Program-made: the position numbers and the translations under genes
Shown: positions 54,583 to 64,000 of the stretch, one piece after another
Numbering within the stretch: position 1 is the first letter of the stretch
Layout of the letters: each line of letters starts with the position of its first letter
Assembly: GCF_011634775.1 (NCBI RefSeq)
Contig: NZ_JAALXT010000005.1
Location: 558,001 to 622,000, forward strand
Length of the DNA stretch: 64,000 bases
Source of the DNA: Thalassoroseus pseudoceratinae
Lineage (GTDB): Bacteria > Planctomycetota > Planctomycetia > Planctomycetales > Planctomycetaceae
Direction: 5' to 3'
The notes under the pieces: model-generated
Database searches by the model: none
Told to the model about the DNA's origin: nothing
What the model saw: only the letters and a program-made list of their open reading frames with translations

Positions 54583-55878
54583 ATGAGCGATCGCATCTTT
54601 TTTAACCAAGGTCGTCAAATTAGCCGCCGCACAATGCTTCGCGGTGCCGGTGTGGCGATGAGTTTGCCTTGGCTGTCCGCGATGCAACGAGCACTCGCCA
54701 GCGAAGCGGAAACCCAACCGCCACGTCGATTTGTCGCCATGACGCTCGGCTTGGGACTGCTGGGAGATAATCTCAATCCGAAAGAATCCGGACGCGGTTA
54801 CACACCGAGTTTGTACCTCAAACAAGTGGCCGACTTGCGGGATCAATTCACTGTGGTTTCGGGTTCATCGCATCCCGAAGTCAAGGGCGGACACCGAGCC
54901 GAAGCCAGCATTCTCACCGCACAACCGATGGGCAGCGGCGGGCAGGCGAAGAACTCGATTTCGCTCGATCAGTACATGGCGAAGTACTTGGGGCACCACA
55001 CACGGTTCCCATCGTTGGTCGTCAGCAGCCGGGGAAGTAATAGTCCGTCGTACACCGAAAACGGTTCGATGATTCCCGCCGAGGATTCACCGTCGCAGTT
55101 GTTCACAAAGTTGTTCATCGACGATTCCCCCGCCGAGCAAAAAAAGCAATCGCAACGACTTCGCGAAGGCCGCAGCATTTTGGACCTCGTGCAAGACGAC
55201 TCCAAACGGCTCGCTCGCGAACTTGGGAACGGCGATAAAGATCGGCTCGACTCCTACCTGACCGCCGTCCGCGATTTGGAAAATCGTCTCGCCGCTTCGG
55301 AAGCCTGGGCGACACGGCCGAAACCCAAAGTCGATGCGAAGAAACCCATCGACATCCGAAACTCCAGCGATTTTGTCGGTCAACAAAAATTGATGACGGA
55401 CATGATTCGCTTAGCACTCAAGACCGACTCCACACGATTCATCACCTATCACCTTGGTGGGTCTGGCGGCGTGGTGCCGTTGCCGGGTGTGAATGAAGGG
55501 TATCACTCACTCAGCCACCACGGTCGCGACGACGAAAAGCTCGAACAACTCGCGCTCGTCGAGTCGGCCATCATCGCCGCTTGGGGGGAATTCCTCCGCG
55601 ATCTTGCCAGCGAAGACGACAACGGCCGCAGCCTGCTCGATCAAACATCGGTCTTCCTGACCAGTAACTTGGGGAACGCCTCCAGCCACGATAACCGCAA
55701 CATGCCCGTGTTGCTCGCCGGTGGCGGATTCCAACATGGAAAACATTTGGCATTTGATCAGAAGAACAATTACCCATTACCGAATCTTTATGTTAGTCTG
55801 TTGCAACGCTTCGGTTTTGAGACCGATCGGTTTGCAACCGGCACCGGCACAATGACTGGCTTGGAACTTCGCGGCTAA
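54583..55878 (+). CDS. DUF1552 protein, Tat-exported
   Basis: 431 residues. The N-terminus carries a twin-arginine signal ([18 protein letters not shown]). The rest matches the DUF1552 pattern: [64 protein letters not shown]-like spacing and [26 protein letters not shown]. The family is related in layout to DUF1501 and sits next to DUF1592-type proteins in many planctomycetes. It starts 85 bases after that gene and probably shares its transcript. Function unknown. Confidence 0.92.
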   Translation: MSDRIFFNQGRQISRRTMLRGAGVAMSLPWLSAMQRALASEAETQPPRRFVAMTLGLGLLGDNLNPKESGRGYTPSLYLKQVADLRDQFTVVSGSSHPEVKGGHRAEASILTAQPMGSGGQAKNSISLDQYMAKYLGHHTRFPSLVVSSRGSNSPSYTENGSMIPAEDSPSQLFTKLFIDDSPAEQKKQSQRLREGRSILDLVQDDSKRLARELGNGDKDRLDSYLTAVRDLENRLAASEAWATRPKPKVDAKKPIDIRNSSDFVGQQKLMTDMIRLALKTDSTRFITYHLGGSGGVVPLPGVNEGYHSLSHHGRDDEKLEQLALVESAIIAAWGEFLRDLASEDDNGRSLLDQTSVFLTSNLGNASSHDNRNMPVLLAGGGFQHGKHLAFDQKNNYPLPNLYVSLLQRFGFETDRFATGTGTMTGLELRG

Positions 55879-55972
55879 CAAACACAGCCCGTTTCCACGT
55901 GGAATGTGTGCGGTCATGCTTGGTTTGTGCTCACCGAACGGTCCGACGACGTTCCCGCATCAATCTCGCCTC

Positions 55973-58864
55973 ATGACTCGAAAACCATCCCCCATGGTAT
56001 TCCGACAATTCCACCGTCTCCCGAGCACAATTCTCACAAGTTTGGTTCTCGTCGGCTTGGCAACCAGTTTGTCGGCCGACGAACCGATTCTGTTCGAGAC
56101 CAAAATTCAACCGATCTTCGAAGCCAAGTGCGGCAAGTGTCATAGTGACACCGTCCACAAAGGCGAATTGAATGTGTCCTCGATGGCGGGACTCATCAAG
56201 GGAGGAGAGTCGGGCGAGTCGGCCATTGGCGAAGACATCGACAGCAGTATGCTGTGGTTGATGGTCGATGGCGGCGGAATGCCTCCCGAGGATCAGCCAC
56301 AACTCACCGAAGATGAACTCGGTTTGGTCGAAGCGTGGTTGCGGGCGGGTGCCCCAGCTAAGAAACCCGTCGTCAAAACCGAAAAAACGCTGAATCAGCA
56401 CGATGTGTTGCCGATCTTCCTGCTGCGATGCGTCGCCTGTCATGGGAATCGTCGAAAAGATGGCGGCCTGGATCTGAGTTCCGTCGCAGCGTTCCAAAAA
56501 GGCGGAAAAAGCGGCCCCGCGTACGTGCCGGGCAAACCCGACGAAAGTTTGCTCATCAAACGGATTGAAAGCGAAGAATGTCCGCCAGGGCATCTGCTGT
56601 TGAAGTTCTTTGTCCGTCGTCCACCGTCCTCCGAAGTCCAAACGCTGAAAGACTGGATCGCCGCCGGCGCCCCCATCGAAGACGTGCAACCGGACGTCGC
56701 CACCACCGAACCCGATTCGGCCGTTACCGATGAAGACCGCGAGCACTGGGCCTTTCAACCACCGAAAGCGACCGACTCCCAGACATCGATTGATGAATTC
56801 CTCGAAGCCCGTTTGCATGAAGTGGGTCTAGAGTTCGCCCCGAAAGCGGATCGCAACACGCTGATCCGCCGAGCGTACTACGACCTCACCGGTCTGCCGC
56901 CCACGCTCGAGGAACTTTCTCGTTGGCGTGATGAGACATCCGAGGATTGGTACGCCGTAATGGTGGATCACCTGCTCGCATCACCGCGATACGGCGAACG
57001 ATGGGGACGGTACTGGCTCGATCTCGCAGGGTATGCAGACTCCGAAGGTGGCGTCTCTTCCGATCCGATTCGCGAAGCTGCCTGGAAGTACCGCGATTAC
57101 GTGATCAAGTCGTTCAACAACGACAAACCTTACGATCGGTTCCTCACCGAACAGATCGCGGGTGATGAACTCATCGATGTCGAGAAGGCCGACGTCGTCA
57201 CGGATCAAATGGTCGAGAACCTCGTCGCCACCGGCTTCCTACGGATGGGTATTGACCAAACGGGTTCACGGACGATGAATTTTGTACCGGAACGGCTGGG
57301 CGTCATCAACGATGTGATTGCCGTGATGGGGTCATCGGTGATGGGGCTGACGCTGGAGTGTTGCCGATGCCATTCGCACAAATACGATCCGCTCCCCCAA
57401 CGCGATTACTACCGCTTCAAAGCGATTTTCAAAGGAGCCCTCGACGAACACGATTGGCTCAGCTTCAAAACTCGCAAACTGCGGTTCGCCACGCCCGAAC
57501 ACAAGCAGCGAGTGAAAGAGCACAACCCACCGATTCAAAAGAAATTGAAGTCGCTGCAAACACAGCTTCGGAATGCGACGAAGTCGCTGCGACATGAGAC
57601 GCTAAAATATCACTATCCGGACCTCACCGAAGACGACATCAACCACGGGATCGCCGCGTTGCGAATCGCGGACAATACCCGCACACTCCGCCAACGAAAT
57701 CTCGTGGAAAAACTCGTGCGGGCCGAACTTCGACCGGACTCCGAGCAATCGAAAACAATCCTGGAAACTCGAAAGCAGATAGAGACGCTGGAACGGTCGA
57801 TCCGGGAAACGCAAACGCAACTTGTACCGTCATTCGCCATTCGAGCGTTGTGGGATCGCGGGCAACCAACGCCCACGTATTTGCTCCGTCGTGGCGAACA
57901 CAATCTCCCTGGACCGTTGGTCGGGCCGGGCGTGCCATCGGTGCTGACAGATGGTCAAACCCCATTTACACCAGAGCCGCCCTTCCCGAACGGAACGCCC
58001 AAAACCGGCCGTCGATTGGCCCTGGCTCGTTGGCTCACGGAACCAGATCACCCGTTGACTGCCCGCGTGATGGTCAATCGAATTTGGTTTCACCACTTCG
58101 GACGCGGCCTCGTCGCAACCCTTGAGAACTTCGGAAAGCAAGGCGAGAAACCGTCGCACCCCGAGTTGCTGGATTGGCTTGCCGTCGAGTTCGTTGAACG
58201 TGGTTGGAGCATCAAAGAGATGCACCGATTGATCATGAATTCCCGGGCCTATCAACAATCGAGTCGAGTGTCCGAGGTCGCGCTTGAACACGATCCCCAA
58301 AACATTTTGCTCTCGCGAATGCCGATGTCGCGTCTTGATGCCGAAGCACTGCGGGATGCGTTGCACTTCGTGGCTGGCAAACTCAACACGAAAATGGGCG
58401 GACCGCCGGCATCGGTTTCGGTCGATCGCGATGGCTTAGTCAGCGTCAATCCCACACCTGAGGGAACTTGGCGTCGCAGCATCTATGTGCAGCATCGTCG
58501 GACGGAAATCCCCACGTTGATGAAAACGTTCGACTACCCGGAAATGGGACCGAACTGCACCGTGCGCACGATTTCCATTGTTTCACCACAACCGCTGATG
58601 CTGATGCACGATGCCCACGTCCGTGATTTGGCCACTGCATTCGCCGAGCGTGTCGAACAGGAATTCGCCGATGATCCAGACATCACCGACGAAGATCGCA
58701 TCGAGTTCATCTGGAATCTTGCCCTCAGTCGCTCACCCTCCGAGGACGAATTACAAGCCGGACGAATCGCTCTCCGGGATCTTCGCTCACTCACCGGCGA
58801 CGATGCGTTGATCACCTATTGTCATGTCGTCTTGAATTCTGCCGCGTTCTTGTACATCGATTGA
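55973..58864 (+). CDS. PSCyt1/DUF1549/DUF1553 cytochrome-like secreted protein
   Basis: 963 residues from the ATG at 55973; the ATG at 55994 is about as likely, and both precede a signal peptide ([17 protein letters not shown]). Two c-type haem motifs are visible: C53-G-K-C56-H57 and C153-V-A-C156-H157. A DUF1549 (PSCyt2) domain follows (about 260-480, [15 protein letters not shown] and [19 protein letters not shown]), with a coiled-coil-like stretch (about 510-620), then DUF1553 (PSD1; [38 protein letters not shown]). This is the largest of the planctomycete haem-protein families. It is paired with the DUF1501 gene 19 bases downstream. Confidence 0.92.
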   Translation: MTRKPSPMVFRQFHRLPSTILTSLVLVGLATSLSADEPILFETKIQPIFEAKCGKCHSDTVHKGELNVSSMAGLIKGGESGESAIGEDIDSSMLWLMVDGGGMPPEDQPQLTEDELGLVEAWLRAGAPAKKPVVKTEKTLNQHDVLPIFLLRCVACHGNRRKDGGLDLSSVAAFQKGGKSGPAYVPGKPDESLLIKRIESEECPPGHLLLKFFVRRPPSSEVQTLKDWIAAGAPIEDVQPDVATTEPDSAVTDEDREHWAFQPPKATDSQTSIDEFLEARLHEVGLEFAPKADRNTLIRRAYYDLTGLPPTLEELSRWRDETSEDWYAVMVDHLLASPRYGERWGRYWLDLAGYADSEGGVSSDPIREAAWKYRDYVIKSFNNDKPYDRFLTEQIAGDELIDVEKADVVTDQMVENLVATGFLRMGIDQTGSRTMNFVPERLGVINDVIAVMGSSVMGLTLECCRCHSHKYDPLPQRDYYRFKAIFKGALDEHDWLSFKTRKLRFATPEHKQRVKEHNPPIQKKLKSLQTQLRNATKSLRHETLKYHYPDLTEDDINHGIAALRIADNTRTLRQRNLVEKLVRAELRPDSEQSKTILETRKQIETLERSIRETQTQLVPSFAIRALWDRGQPTPTYLLRRGEHNLPGPLVGPGVPSVLTDGQTPFTPEPPFPNGTPKTGRRLALARWLTEPDHPLTARVMVNRIWFHHFGRGLVATLENFGKQGEKPSHPELLDWLAVEFVERGWSIKEMHRLIMNSRAYQQSSRVSEVALEHDPQNILLSRMPMSRLDAEALRDALHFVAGKLNTKMGGPPASVSVDRDGLVSVNPTPEGTWRRSIYVQHRRTEIPTLMKTFDYPEMGPNCTVRTISIVSPQPLMLMHDAHVRDLATAFAERVEQEFADDPDITDEDRIEFIWNLALSRSPSEDELQAGRIALRDLRSLTGDDALITYCHVVLNSAAFLYID

Positions 58865-58883
58865 ACTGAGCCAACCAACTGCT

Positions 58884-60341
58884 ATGGAATCACCTCACAC
58901 CCCCGTATCCCGCCGCGACTTCTTCAGCCGGACCCGCGATGGCGTCTTCGGAGCGGCTCTCACGTCGTTACTTTGTCAGGACTTTTTTGGCAGTGATGCC
59001 CTCGCCAACGAGGAACACGCGCCGATCAAAGTGCATGACTTGAAAGCGAAACCGACCCATCATCCGGCGAAGGCGAAGTCGGTCATTCATCTATTCATGA
59101 ATGGTGGCCCGAGTCAGATGGATTTGTTCGACCCGAAACCGGTGTTGAACAAGATGGATGGCAAACCGTTCCCGGGTAGCAAAGAGGAGATCGGCAACTT
59201 CAGTACCGCCGAAGTCGGCGTGATGATGGGCGGTCAATACGGTTTCAATCGGCATGGCGAATCGGGTCTGTGGATGGCCGATGTGCTGCCCGAGACCGCG
59301 AAGCAAATTGATGATATCTGCTTCATCAATTCGATGTGGACCGACCATCCAAACCACGACAACGCGTTGTACAAGATCCAAAGCGGTCGGCTGTTTATGG
59401 GCTACCCGACACTCGGCGCGTGGACGACCTACGGGCTCGGTACGGAAAATCAAAACCTGCCGGCCTATGTCGTGCTGACCGATCCCCTCGGTCCACCCAA
59501 GAACGGCACGCGAAATTGGACGTCCGGTTTTCTGCCGCCGTTGTATCAGGGTACGCCGTTTCGCCCGACCGGTTCGCCGATTCTCAACCTGAAACCGCAA
59601 TTCGATCAGTCCGCATCCGTCACCGATGCCGCCACACGACTGCTCAACCAACTCGATGAAATCCATCGACACGAACGTCCCCACACACCGCAACTCGATG
59701 CACGCATTGCGTCATACGGGTTAGCGGGGCGAATGCAACTGACCGCCAGCGAAGCCCTCGATCTCTCCCGCGAAACCAAAGAGACGCAAGAGATGTACGG
59801 CATCGGCGACGACATCACTGACTCGTACGGCAAACGCTGTTTGCTGGCACGACGACTTGTCGAACGTGGTGTGCGATTCGTGCAACTGTTCCTCGAAGAA
59901 CAACCATGGGACAGCCACGTCGATCTGGGGCCGAACCATCGTCGTATCTGTGAACGTACCGATCGCCCAGTGGCTGCACTCTTGAAGGATCTCAAGCAAC
60001 GCGGTTTGCTCGAAGATACCCTCGTCATCTGGGGCGGCGAATTCGGACGCACCCCGACATCGCAAAAATCTGGCGACCTCTACACCGGTCGCGATCACAA
60101 CATGCAGGCTTTCACCTCGTGGATGGCCGGTGGTGGAGTGAAGGGTGGCATGGCGTATGGGCAGACCGACGAGTTCGGCCACGCCGTCGTCGAGAACCCT
60201 GTGAGCGTTCACGATTTCCACGCCACGATTTTGCACCTGCTCGGCCTGCATCATCACAAACTATTCATCACTCGCAGCGGACTGGAAGAACGCCTTACCG
60301 GTTTGCATCCGCCGCGCGTGGTCGAGGAGATTCTCGCGTGA
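58884..60341 (+). CDS. DUF1501 protein, Tat-exported (second copy)
   Basis: 485 residues with a twin-arginine signal (SRRDFFSRTRDGVFGAAL). DUF1501 features: VIHLFMNGGPSQMDLFDPKP, GLWMADVLPETAKQIDDI, WTDHPNHDNALYKIQSG, LLARRLVERGVRFVQLF, WGGEFGRTPTSQ and GRDHNMQAFTSWMAGGG. It follows the PSCyt1/DUF1549/DUF1553 gene closely, the standard gene pair in planctomycetes. Its TGA overlaps the GTG start of the next gene (GTGA), so translation is coupled. Confidence 0.93.
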   Translation: MESPHTPVSRRDFFSRTRDGVFGAALTSLLCQDFFGSDALANEEHAPIKVHDLKAKPTHHPAKAKSVIHLFMNGGPSQMDLFDPKPVLNKMDGKPFPGSKEEIGNFSTAEVGVMMGGQYGFNRHGESGLWMADVLPETAKQIDDICFINSMWTDHPNHDNALYKIQSGRLFMGYPTLGAWTTYGLGTENQNLPAYVVLTDPLGPPKNGTRNWTSGFLPPLYQGTPFRPTGSPILNLKPQFDQSASVTDAATRLLNQLDEIHRHERPHTPQLDARIASYGLAGRMQLTASEALDLSRETKETQEMYGIGDDITDSYGKRCLLARRLVERGVRFVQLFLEEQPWDSHVDLGPNHRRICERTDRPVAALLKDLKQRGLLEDTLVIWGGEFGRTPTSQKSGDLYTGRDHNMQAFTSWMAGGGVKGGMAYGQTDEFGHAVVENPVSVHDFHATILHLLGLHHHKLFITRSGLEERLTGLHPPRVVEEILA

Positions 60342-61210
60342 CCGACGGGACGCTCAATCGCCGCGAACTGCTGGCAACCTCACTCGTCCTTGGAGCACTC
60401 GGAACGATGGCCAAAGGCACCGCTGCGGAATCACAATCGGCTGACGTTCCCGTGATCGACACGAACATCAGCCTGTTCCAATGGCCGTTTCGTCGATTGC
60501 CACTCGATGACACTGCAAAGCTCGTGGGCAAGCTGCGAAGCCTGGGCATCTCCGAAGCCTGGGCCAGCAGTTTTGAAGGCGTGCTCCATCGAGACATCAC
60601 CAGCGTAAACACGCGGTTGGCGGAGGAATGTCAACGGTTCCCCGAATTGAATCCGATCGGTGTCATCAACCTCAACCTTCCCGGTTGGCAAGACGATGTG
60701 CGGCGGTGTTTCGATCAGCATCATATGCCTGGCGTGCGGTTGTTCCCGAGCTATCACGGTTACACACTCGCCGATGATGTCTTCGTCGAACTGCTGGCAA
60801 TGGCCGCGAGGGCCAACCGTTTCGTGCAGATTCCGCAAACACTCGAAGACCGCCGCACGCAACATCCGCTGGTCCACGTGGCTGATGTCGATTTGAATCC
60901 ATTGGCCAGTGTCATGCAAATGGTGCCCGCTGCTCGTGTGCAAATTCTCAATCTGCGACCGCGATTGGATGTCGTCAAGAAACTGGAACCGATCGACCGG
61001 ATCACCTTCGACACCGCTCGAGTCGACAGCACCGATGGTGTTGCGAAGATGCTGGAAGTTGTGCCAGGACGAGTCGCGTTGGGGACTCATGCTCCGTTCT
61101 TGATTCCCGAAGCCGCCTTGATTCGTCTCGCAGAAAACCCACTGGAAGCCGACTCGCTGCTGTCGATTCTCAATCGAACCGCCGACAATTTGATCGGAGC
61201 TGCCCGCTGA
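60338..61210 (+). CDS. Amidohydrolase-2-like TIM-barrel protein (first of two)
   Basis: 290 residues. The GTG at 60338 is used because GAGGAG is 8 bases upstream and the start overlaps the DUF1501 stop. The N-terminus is Tat-like or a lipoprotein-like leader (NRRELLATSLVLGALGTMA), then VIDTNISLFQWPFRRLP, GISEAWASSFEGVLHRD and MPGVRLFPSYHGY, the pattern of metal-dependent hydrolases of the amidohydrolase-2 family. The usual H-x-H metal motif near the first strand is replaced by DTN, so the metal site may be incomplete. The sequence continues into the next gene, which overlaps by one base. Substrate unknown. Confidence 0.75.
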   Translation: MTDGTLNRRELLATSLVLGALGTMAKGTAAESQSADVPVIDTNISLFQWPFRRLPLDDTAKLVGKLRSLGISEAWASSFEGVLHRDITSVNTRLAEECQRFPELNPIGVINLNLPGWQDDVRRCFDQHHMPGVRLFPSYHGYTLADDVFVELLAMAARANRFVQIPQTLEDRRTQHPLVHVADVDLNPLASVMQMVPAARVQILNLRPRLDVVKKLEPIDRITFDTARVDSTDGVAKMLEVVPGRVALGTHAPFLIPEAALIRLAENPLEADSLLSILNRTADNLIGAAR

Positions 61211-62055
61211 TGAATTCGCCGATCCGTCTGGGACTTCCCCCTGCTGAGCAGCTCAAGAAGTACCGCATTTGGGATTCGTACTTCACGCCGTCGCACTACC
61301 ACCCCGGTGCCGACGGTTTCAGTCAACTTGTGACTGGCATCGAACAAACGCTGCCAGCGATCCAGTTGGGGCGGTTTGAGAAGCTGTGTTACTTCGCCCA
61401 TGTCGGTCTCGGCACAACGACCGATGCAAACCTCGAAGCAAGACTGCAATCACAACCGGAACTCGTATTGAAACCGCTGGAGCGTTGGCCGGATTTGTTG
61501 ATCGGAATGATTCAAATCAATCCGCATCGAGTGCCGGAATCGCTTGATGCACTCAAGCGTTGGCTGCGGGATGGACCGATGCGGGGCGTGTATTTTTCCG
61601 GCGGCGGACCAACGGCAATGACGTGCACGCATCGGAATTTTCATTCGCTCATCGAACGCATTGCCGACTTCGGCGGGGTGATCATGCAGCACACGTGGTA
61701 CAAGACGGGCGGAAAACAAGGAGCCGGCGAATCGACACCAGCCGAGTTAGCCGAACTGGCGAAACAATATCCAGACCAGAAATTCGTCTGCGCTCACGCT
61801 GGCGGAGAGTGGGAGCAGGGCATCCGCGCCGTCCGCGAACATGCAAACGTTCTGATTGAAACTTCCGGCTTTGATGCCACCGCCGGTTTCATCGAAATGG
61901 CAGTCCGCGACCTCGGAGCCGAACGAATCATTTTCGGCTCTCATCTTCCGTCCCGATCACTGGGTACCGAACTCAGCAAAGTCATCGCGGCTGACATCAC
62001 TGAAGCCGACAAGAAACTGATCTTAGGCGAAAACTTTCGTCAGCTTCTGGGATGA
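61210..62055 (+). CDS. Amidohydrolase-2-like TIM-barrel protein (second of two)
   Basis: 281 residues. YRIWDSYFTPSHYHPG at the N-terminus, MRGVYFSGGGPTAM, GGVIMQHTWYK, KFVCAHAGGEWEQGIRAV and ILGENFRQLL at the end fit the amidohydrolase-2 barrel; the His residues of QHTW and AHAGG are probably metal or catalytic ligands. Its ATG overlaps the TGA of the preceding gene by one base. The order and overlap suggest that the two barrel proteins are made in equal amounts and may form a heteromer. No signal peptide is visible here, whereas the partner seems to have one. Confidence 0.75.
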   Translation: MNSPIRLGLPPAEQLKKYRIWDSYFTPSHYHPGADGFSQLVTGIEQTLPAIQLGRFEKLCYFAHVGLGTTTDANLEARLQSQPELVLKPLERWPDLLIGMIQINPHRVPESLDALKRWLRDGPMRGVYFSGGGPTAMTCTHRNFHSLIERIADFGGVIMQHTWYKTGGKQGAGESTPAELAELAKQYPDQKFVCAHAGGEWEQGIRAVREHANVLIETSGFDATAGFIEMAVRDLGAERIIFGSHLPSRSLGTELSKVIAADITEADKKLILGENFRQLLG

Positions 62056-62065
62056 CGAATCGTAA

Positions 62066-62095
62066 AGGGGCAACGTTTTTTCAAACGCTGCCCCT
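62066..62095. terminator. Hairpin between convergent genes
   Basis: AGGGGCA (62066-62072) pairs with TGCCCCT (62089-62095), and CGTTT with AAACG continues the stem across one mismatch, leaving a 4-base loop. There is no T-run after it on the plus strand. It lies between two convergent genes and may serve both. Confidence 0.55.
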
Positions 62096-62131
62096 CGCGA
62101 TTTATCAAGATCGCCTTAGTCTCTCACCGCA

Positions 62132-63475
62132 TCAAACCCAAGTGGGTTGCCAGCCTTTGCGGTAATGCTTCGTGACCCAACGTTGAGCTGGCTTGAGGTT
62201 CGTGATTTCCATTGCGTCGGCGTCCCAGGTCAGTTCTTGACCGGGGAAACGAATACCGATGGTTCCAAGCAGTACGGTCTCCGTGAGTGGGCCCGCGTAA
62301 TCGAAGTGCGAAGTTGTCTCACCCACACCTCGACAAGCATCTGCCCATTGCGTGTAGTGGTTGACACCTTCGACGATCGGCAAGTCGTCCGCGGTGAACT
62401 TCTCTGCGGGAAATGCTTTTGGCATGGCAACGTGCGGAATGACGAGCGAACCTTTCTCGCCCACCAGCACCGAGCCGGCATTCGGCAGCCGATAATCGGA
62501 TGGGATACCGGTCAGTTCTTCACGTGGCGGTCGCACGTTAACGGCGTCGTACCATGTGACTTTCAAACTCGGCCCAGTGGTGTATTCGGTGCCGGGGAAC
62601 TCGTATCGCACGGTGGCACGATCGGTCCAAGTTTCGGGGAACAATGGTGGGGCTTCGGCGGTGAGTTTTGTGGGCGACGTCAGTTTCAAGGACTTGAATA
62701 CCGGATCCAAGATATGGCATCCGAAGTCACCAAGTTGGCCGGTGCCGTAGGCTTGCCAGCCTCGCCAATTGAACGGGTGATACAAGCCATCTTTGTAGGG
62801 CCGTTCCGCAGCCACGCCTTGCCAAAGGTCCCACCGCACGTTCTTCGGAACGGGATCACTTCCTTCGGGGCGGGCCATGTGTCGCGGCCAACCGGGTTTG
62901 CCGCCTTGCCAAGAGTGAACTTCTTTGACCTTCCCAATCAATCCGGAATGCACCCAATGCACGGCGGTGCGATACGCGGTGTGAGACTGAATTTGATTGC
63001 ACATCTGCGTGACGAGTTTGTACTTCTCGGCCGCCAATCGCATTTGCCGAGCTTCGTGCACGGTATGCGTGAGCGGTTTCTGACAAAATATGTGCTTGCC
63101 CAAGTGCATGGCTGCGAGAGAAATCGGAGCGTGCATGAAATCGGGAGTCGACACCAACACGCCGTCGATCGCTTTCGATTGATCGAGCAACTTTCGCCAA
63201 TCGGCGAATGTCCGGGCCGATTCGTATTTCTCCGCCGCTTGACCGAGGTGCTTCTTGGAATTGTCGATATCGCACAGTGCGACGACTTCCACATGCGGAC
63301 TGGAGGCAACCCCTCTCAAGTCGCTCCAACCTTTGCCGCCCGTGCCGACGCTTGCGATCCGCAATCGGCTGTTTGCTCCCAACACTTTGGAATAGGAAGC
63401 GGCGGGTAAGCCGATGGCGGCACCGGCGAGAGTCGCGGACTTCAGGAACGAACGACGAGTTGTCGTTTGAGACAT
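62132..63475 (-). CDS. Gfo/Idh/MocA family oxidoreductase, Tat-exported
   Basis: 447 residues. A twin-arginine signal (TTRRSFLKSATLAGAAIGLPA) starts the protein. The NAD(P)-binding fold follows (RIASVGTGGKGWSDLRG, VVALCDID), then the family signature HIFCQKPLTHTVHEARQM (K in EKP-like QKP) and the C-terminal alpha/beta domain with LGDFGCHILD. Family members oxidise or epimerise sugars with a tightly held nicotinamide cofactor; exported forms are common in planctomycetes. It lies 72 bases upstream of the end of the DUF1080 gene on the same strand, and Gfo/Idh plus DUF1080 is a frequent gene pair in carbohydrate use. Confidence 0.92.
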   Translation of the reverse strand: MSQTTTRRSFLKSATLAGAAIGLPAASYSKVLGANSRLRIASVGTGGKGWSDLRGVASSPHVEVVALCDIDNSKKHLGQAAEKYESARTFADWRKLLDQSKAIDGVLVSTPDFMHAPISLAAMHLGKHIFCQKPLTHTVHEARQMRLAAEKYKLVTQMCNQIQSHTAYRTAVHWVHSGLIGKVKEVHSWQGGKPGWPRHMARPEGSDPVPKNVRWDLWQGVAAERPYKDGLYHPFNWRGWQAYGTGQLGDFGCHILDPVFKSLKLTSPTKLTAEAPPLFPETWTDRATVRYEFPGTEYTTGPSLKVTWYDAVNVRPPREELTGIPSDYRLPNAGSVLVGEKGSLVIPHVAMPKAFPAEKFTADDLPIVEGVNHYTQWADACRGVGETTSHFDYAGPLTETVLLGTIGIRFPGQELTWDADAMEITNLKPAQRWVTKHYRKGWQPTWV

Positions 63476-63547
63476 GCTGTTTCCTCTGTGAGTTGGCGGA
63501 AATGCGTTTGTTGAGATGCAGTACGAGTGACGATCACGATTGTCGGT

Positions 63548-64000
63548 TTATGTGTCTTCGTCGGACAGTTCCCGAATGTAAAGATTGCGGAAGTACAACG
63601 TGTTGCCGTGGTTTTGGAGTTCGATTTGCCCCGTGGAGTAAAGCGGTTTATCGCGTTCCCAATAGTTTTCCAGCACGGTGTTGTCGACGACGAGTTTCCC
63701 GTTGAGTTTGATCGTGACTTTGTCACCCACCATGCGAATGAAGAACGTGTTCCATTCGCCCACGGGGTTGTCGGCTTTCACTAACGGGAACCGCGGATTC
63801 TTTTTGTTGTTCCACAGCGATCCAGAGCCTTTCTCGGCCCCGTGACGGAAGTACGGTTCGTATTCGGTATCCCAAATCTGCACCTGCGGTGTGCCTCGCA
63901 GATAAATCCCGCTGTCGCCGCCTTTGAGAATCTTCCAATCAACGTACATTTCGAAATCACCGTAGTCCTTGGCCGTGCAAAGACTCTTACCTTTGCCGTC
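63548..64000 (-). CDS. DUF1080 (3-keto-disaccharide hydrolase-like) protein, 5' end outside window
   Basis: The frame is open to the last base of the window, so only the C-terminal 150 residues are seen. The sequence shows the DUF1080 beta-sandwich: DFEMYVDWKILKGGDSGIYLRG, VQIWDTE, GEWNTFFIRMVGDKVTIKLNGK and GQIELQNHGNTLYFRNLYIREL. The fold is laminin-G/concanavalin-like; some members hydrolyse 3-keto-glycosides. This fits the adjacent Gfo/Idh gene, since such oxidoreductases can make 3-keto-sugars. The ATG at 63949 is internal. Confidence 0.88.
   Translation of the reverse strand, partial: DGKGKSLCTAKDYGDFEMYVDWKILKGGDSGIYLRGTPQVQIWDTEYEPYFRHGAEKGSGSLWNNKKNPRFPLVKADNPVGEWNTFFIRMVGDKVTIKLNGKLVVDNTVLENYWERDKPLYSTGQIELQNHGNTLYFRNLYIRELSDEDT

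Noticed and set aside
62147-63409. 420-codon plus-strand open frame opposite the Gfo/Idh gene
   Set aside because: It has no recognisable domain and lies fully antisense to a gene with a Tat signal and family motifs; GC-rich coding DNA often opens the opposite frame.

Overview
The window looks like a planctomycete chromosome (Planctomycetota). The evidence is the combination of DUF1501 proteins, DUF1552, DUF1587/1592/1588/1585 and DUF1549/1553 cytochrome-like proteins, a DUF1080 protein, Tat-exported Gfo/Idh oxidoreductase, formylglycine sulfatase and a planctomycete-type PASTA protein, with moderately high GC and LptF/G permeases that imply an outer membrane. No rRNA, tRNA, CRISPR array, insertion sequence or phage gene was seen.

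Layout. 1-4.1 kb: the end of a PASTA-domain protein with a clear terminator, a glycogen branching enzyme and an LptF/G permease. 4.1-22.0 kb (all minus strand): a biosynthetic block read as thioester reductase, a 2653-residue iterative PKS/PUFA-synthase-like megasynthase (KS, KS-like, AT, three ACPs, KR, DH), a Rieske oxygenase, a FabL-type enoyl reductase, an HHxxxDG acyltransferase, an O-antigen ligase/polymerase-like membrane protein, an unrecognised membrane-anchored protein, a sugar-nucleotide epimerase and a second Rieske oxygenase. It looks like a pathway for a special long-chain lipid, possibly linked to sugar, and is the most unusual part of the window.

22.1-35.3 kb: an exopolysaccharide locus of the Wzx/Wzy type: a metallophosphatase, a GDP-mannose-3,5-epimerase-like enzyme, two family-4 glycosyltransferases, a sulfotransferase-like protein, a UbiA-like membrane protein, a HAD phosphatase-like protein, Wzy, Wzx, a WbaP-type initiating transferase and, divergently, a Wza-like export lipoprotein followed by a strong terminator. 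Its middle section looks more AT-rich than its surroundings.

35.4-41.1 kb: MATE transporter, sensor histidine kinase and a secreted sulfatase. 41.3-46.0 kb: an arsenic operon arsR-arsD-arsA-arsC-arsC-acuI with a readable promoter and overlapping operator, but with no ArsB or Acr3 pump. 46.4-51.8 kb: DUF1501 protein, second LptF/G permease, an SDR-P450 pair and a PaiB-like protein. 51.9-62.1 kb: a plus-strand run typical of planctomycetes (two large c-type-cytochrome-like proteins, DUF1552, DUF1501) ending in two translationally coupled metal-dependent-hydrolase-like proteins. 62.1-64.0 kb: Gfo/Idh oxidoreductase and the C-terminal part of a DUF1080 protein on the minus strand.

All functional calls are from reading the sequence; no database search was run. 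Start codons were adjusted where a ribosome-binding site, a paralogue alignment or a gene overlap favoured an internal start.
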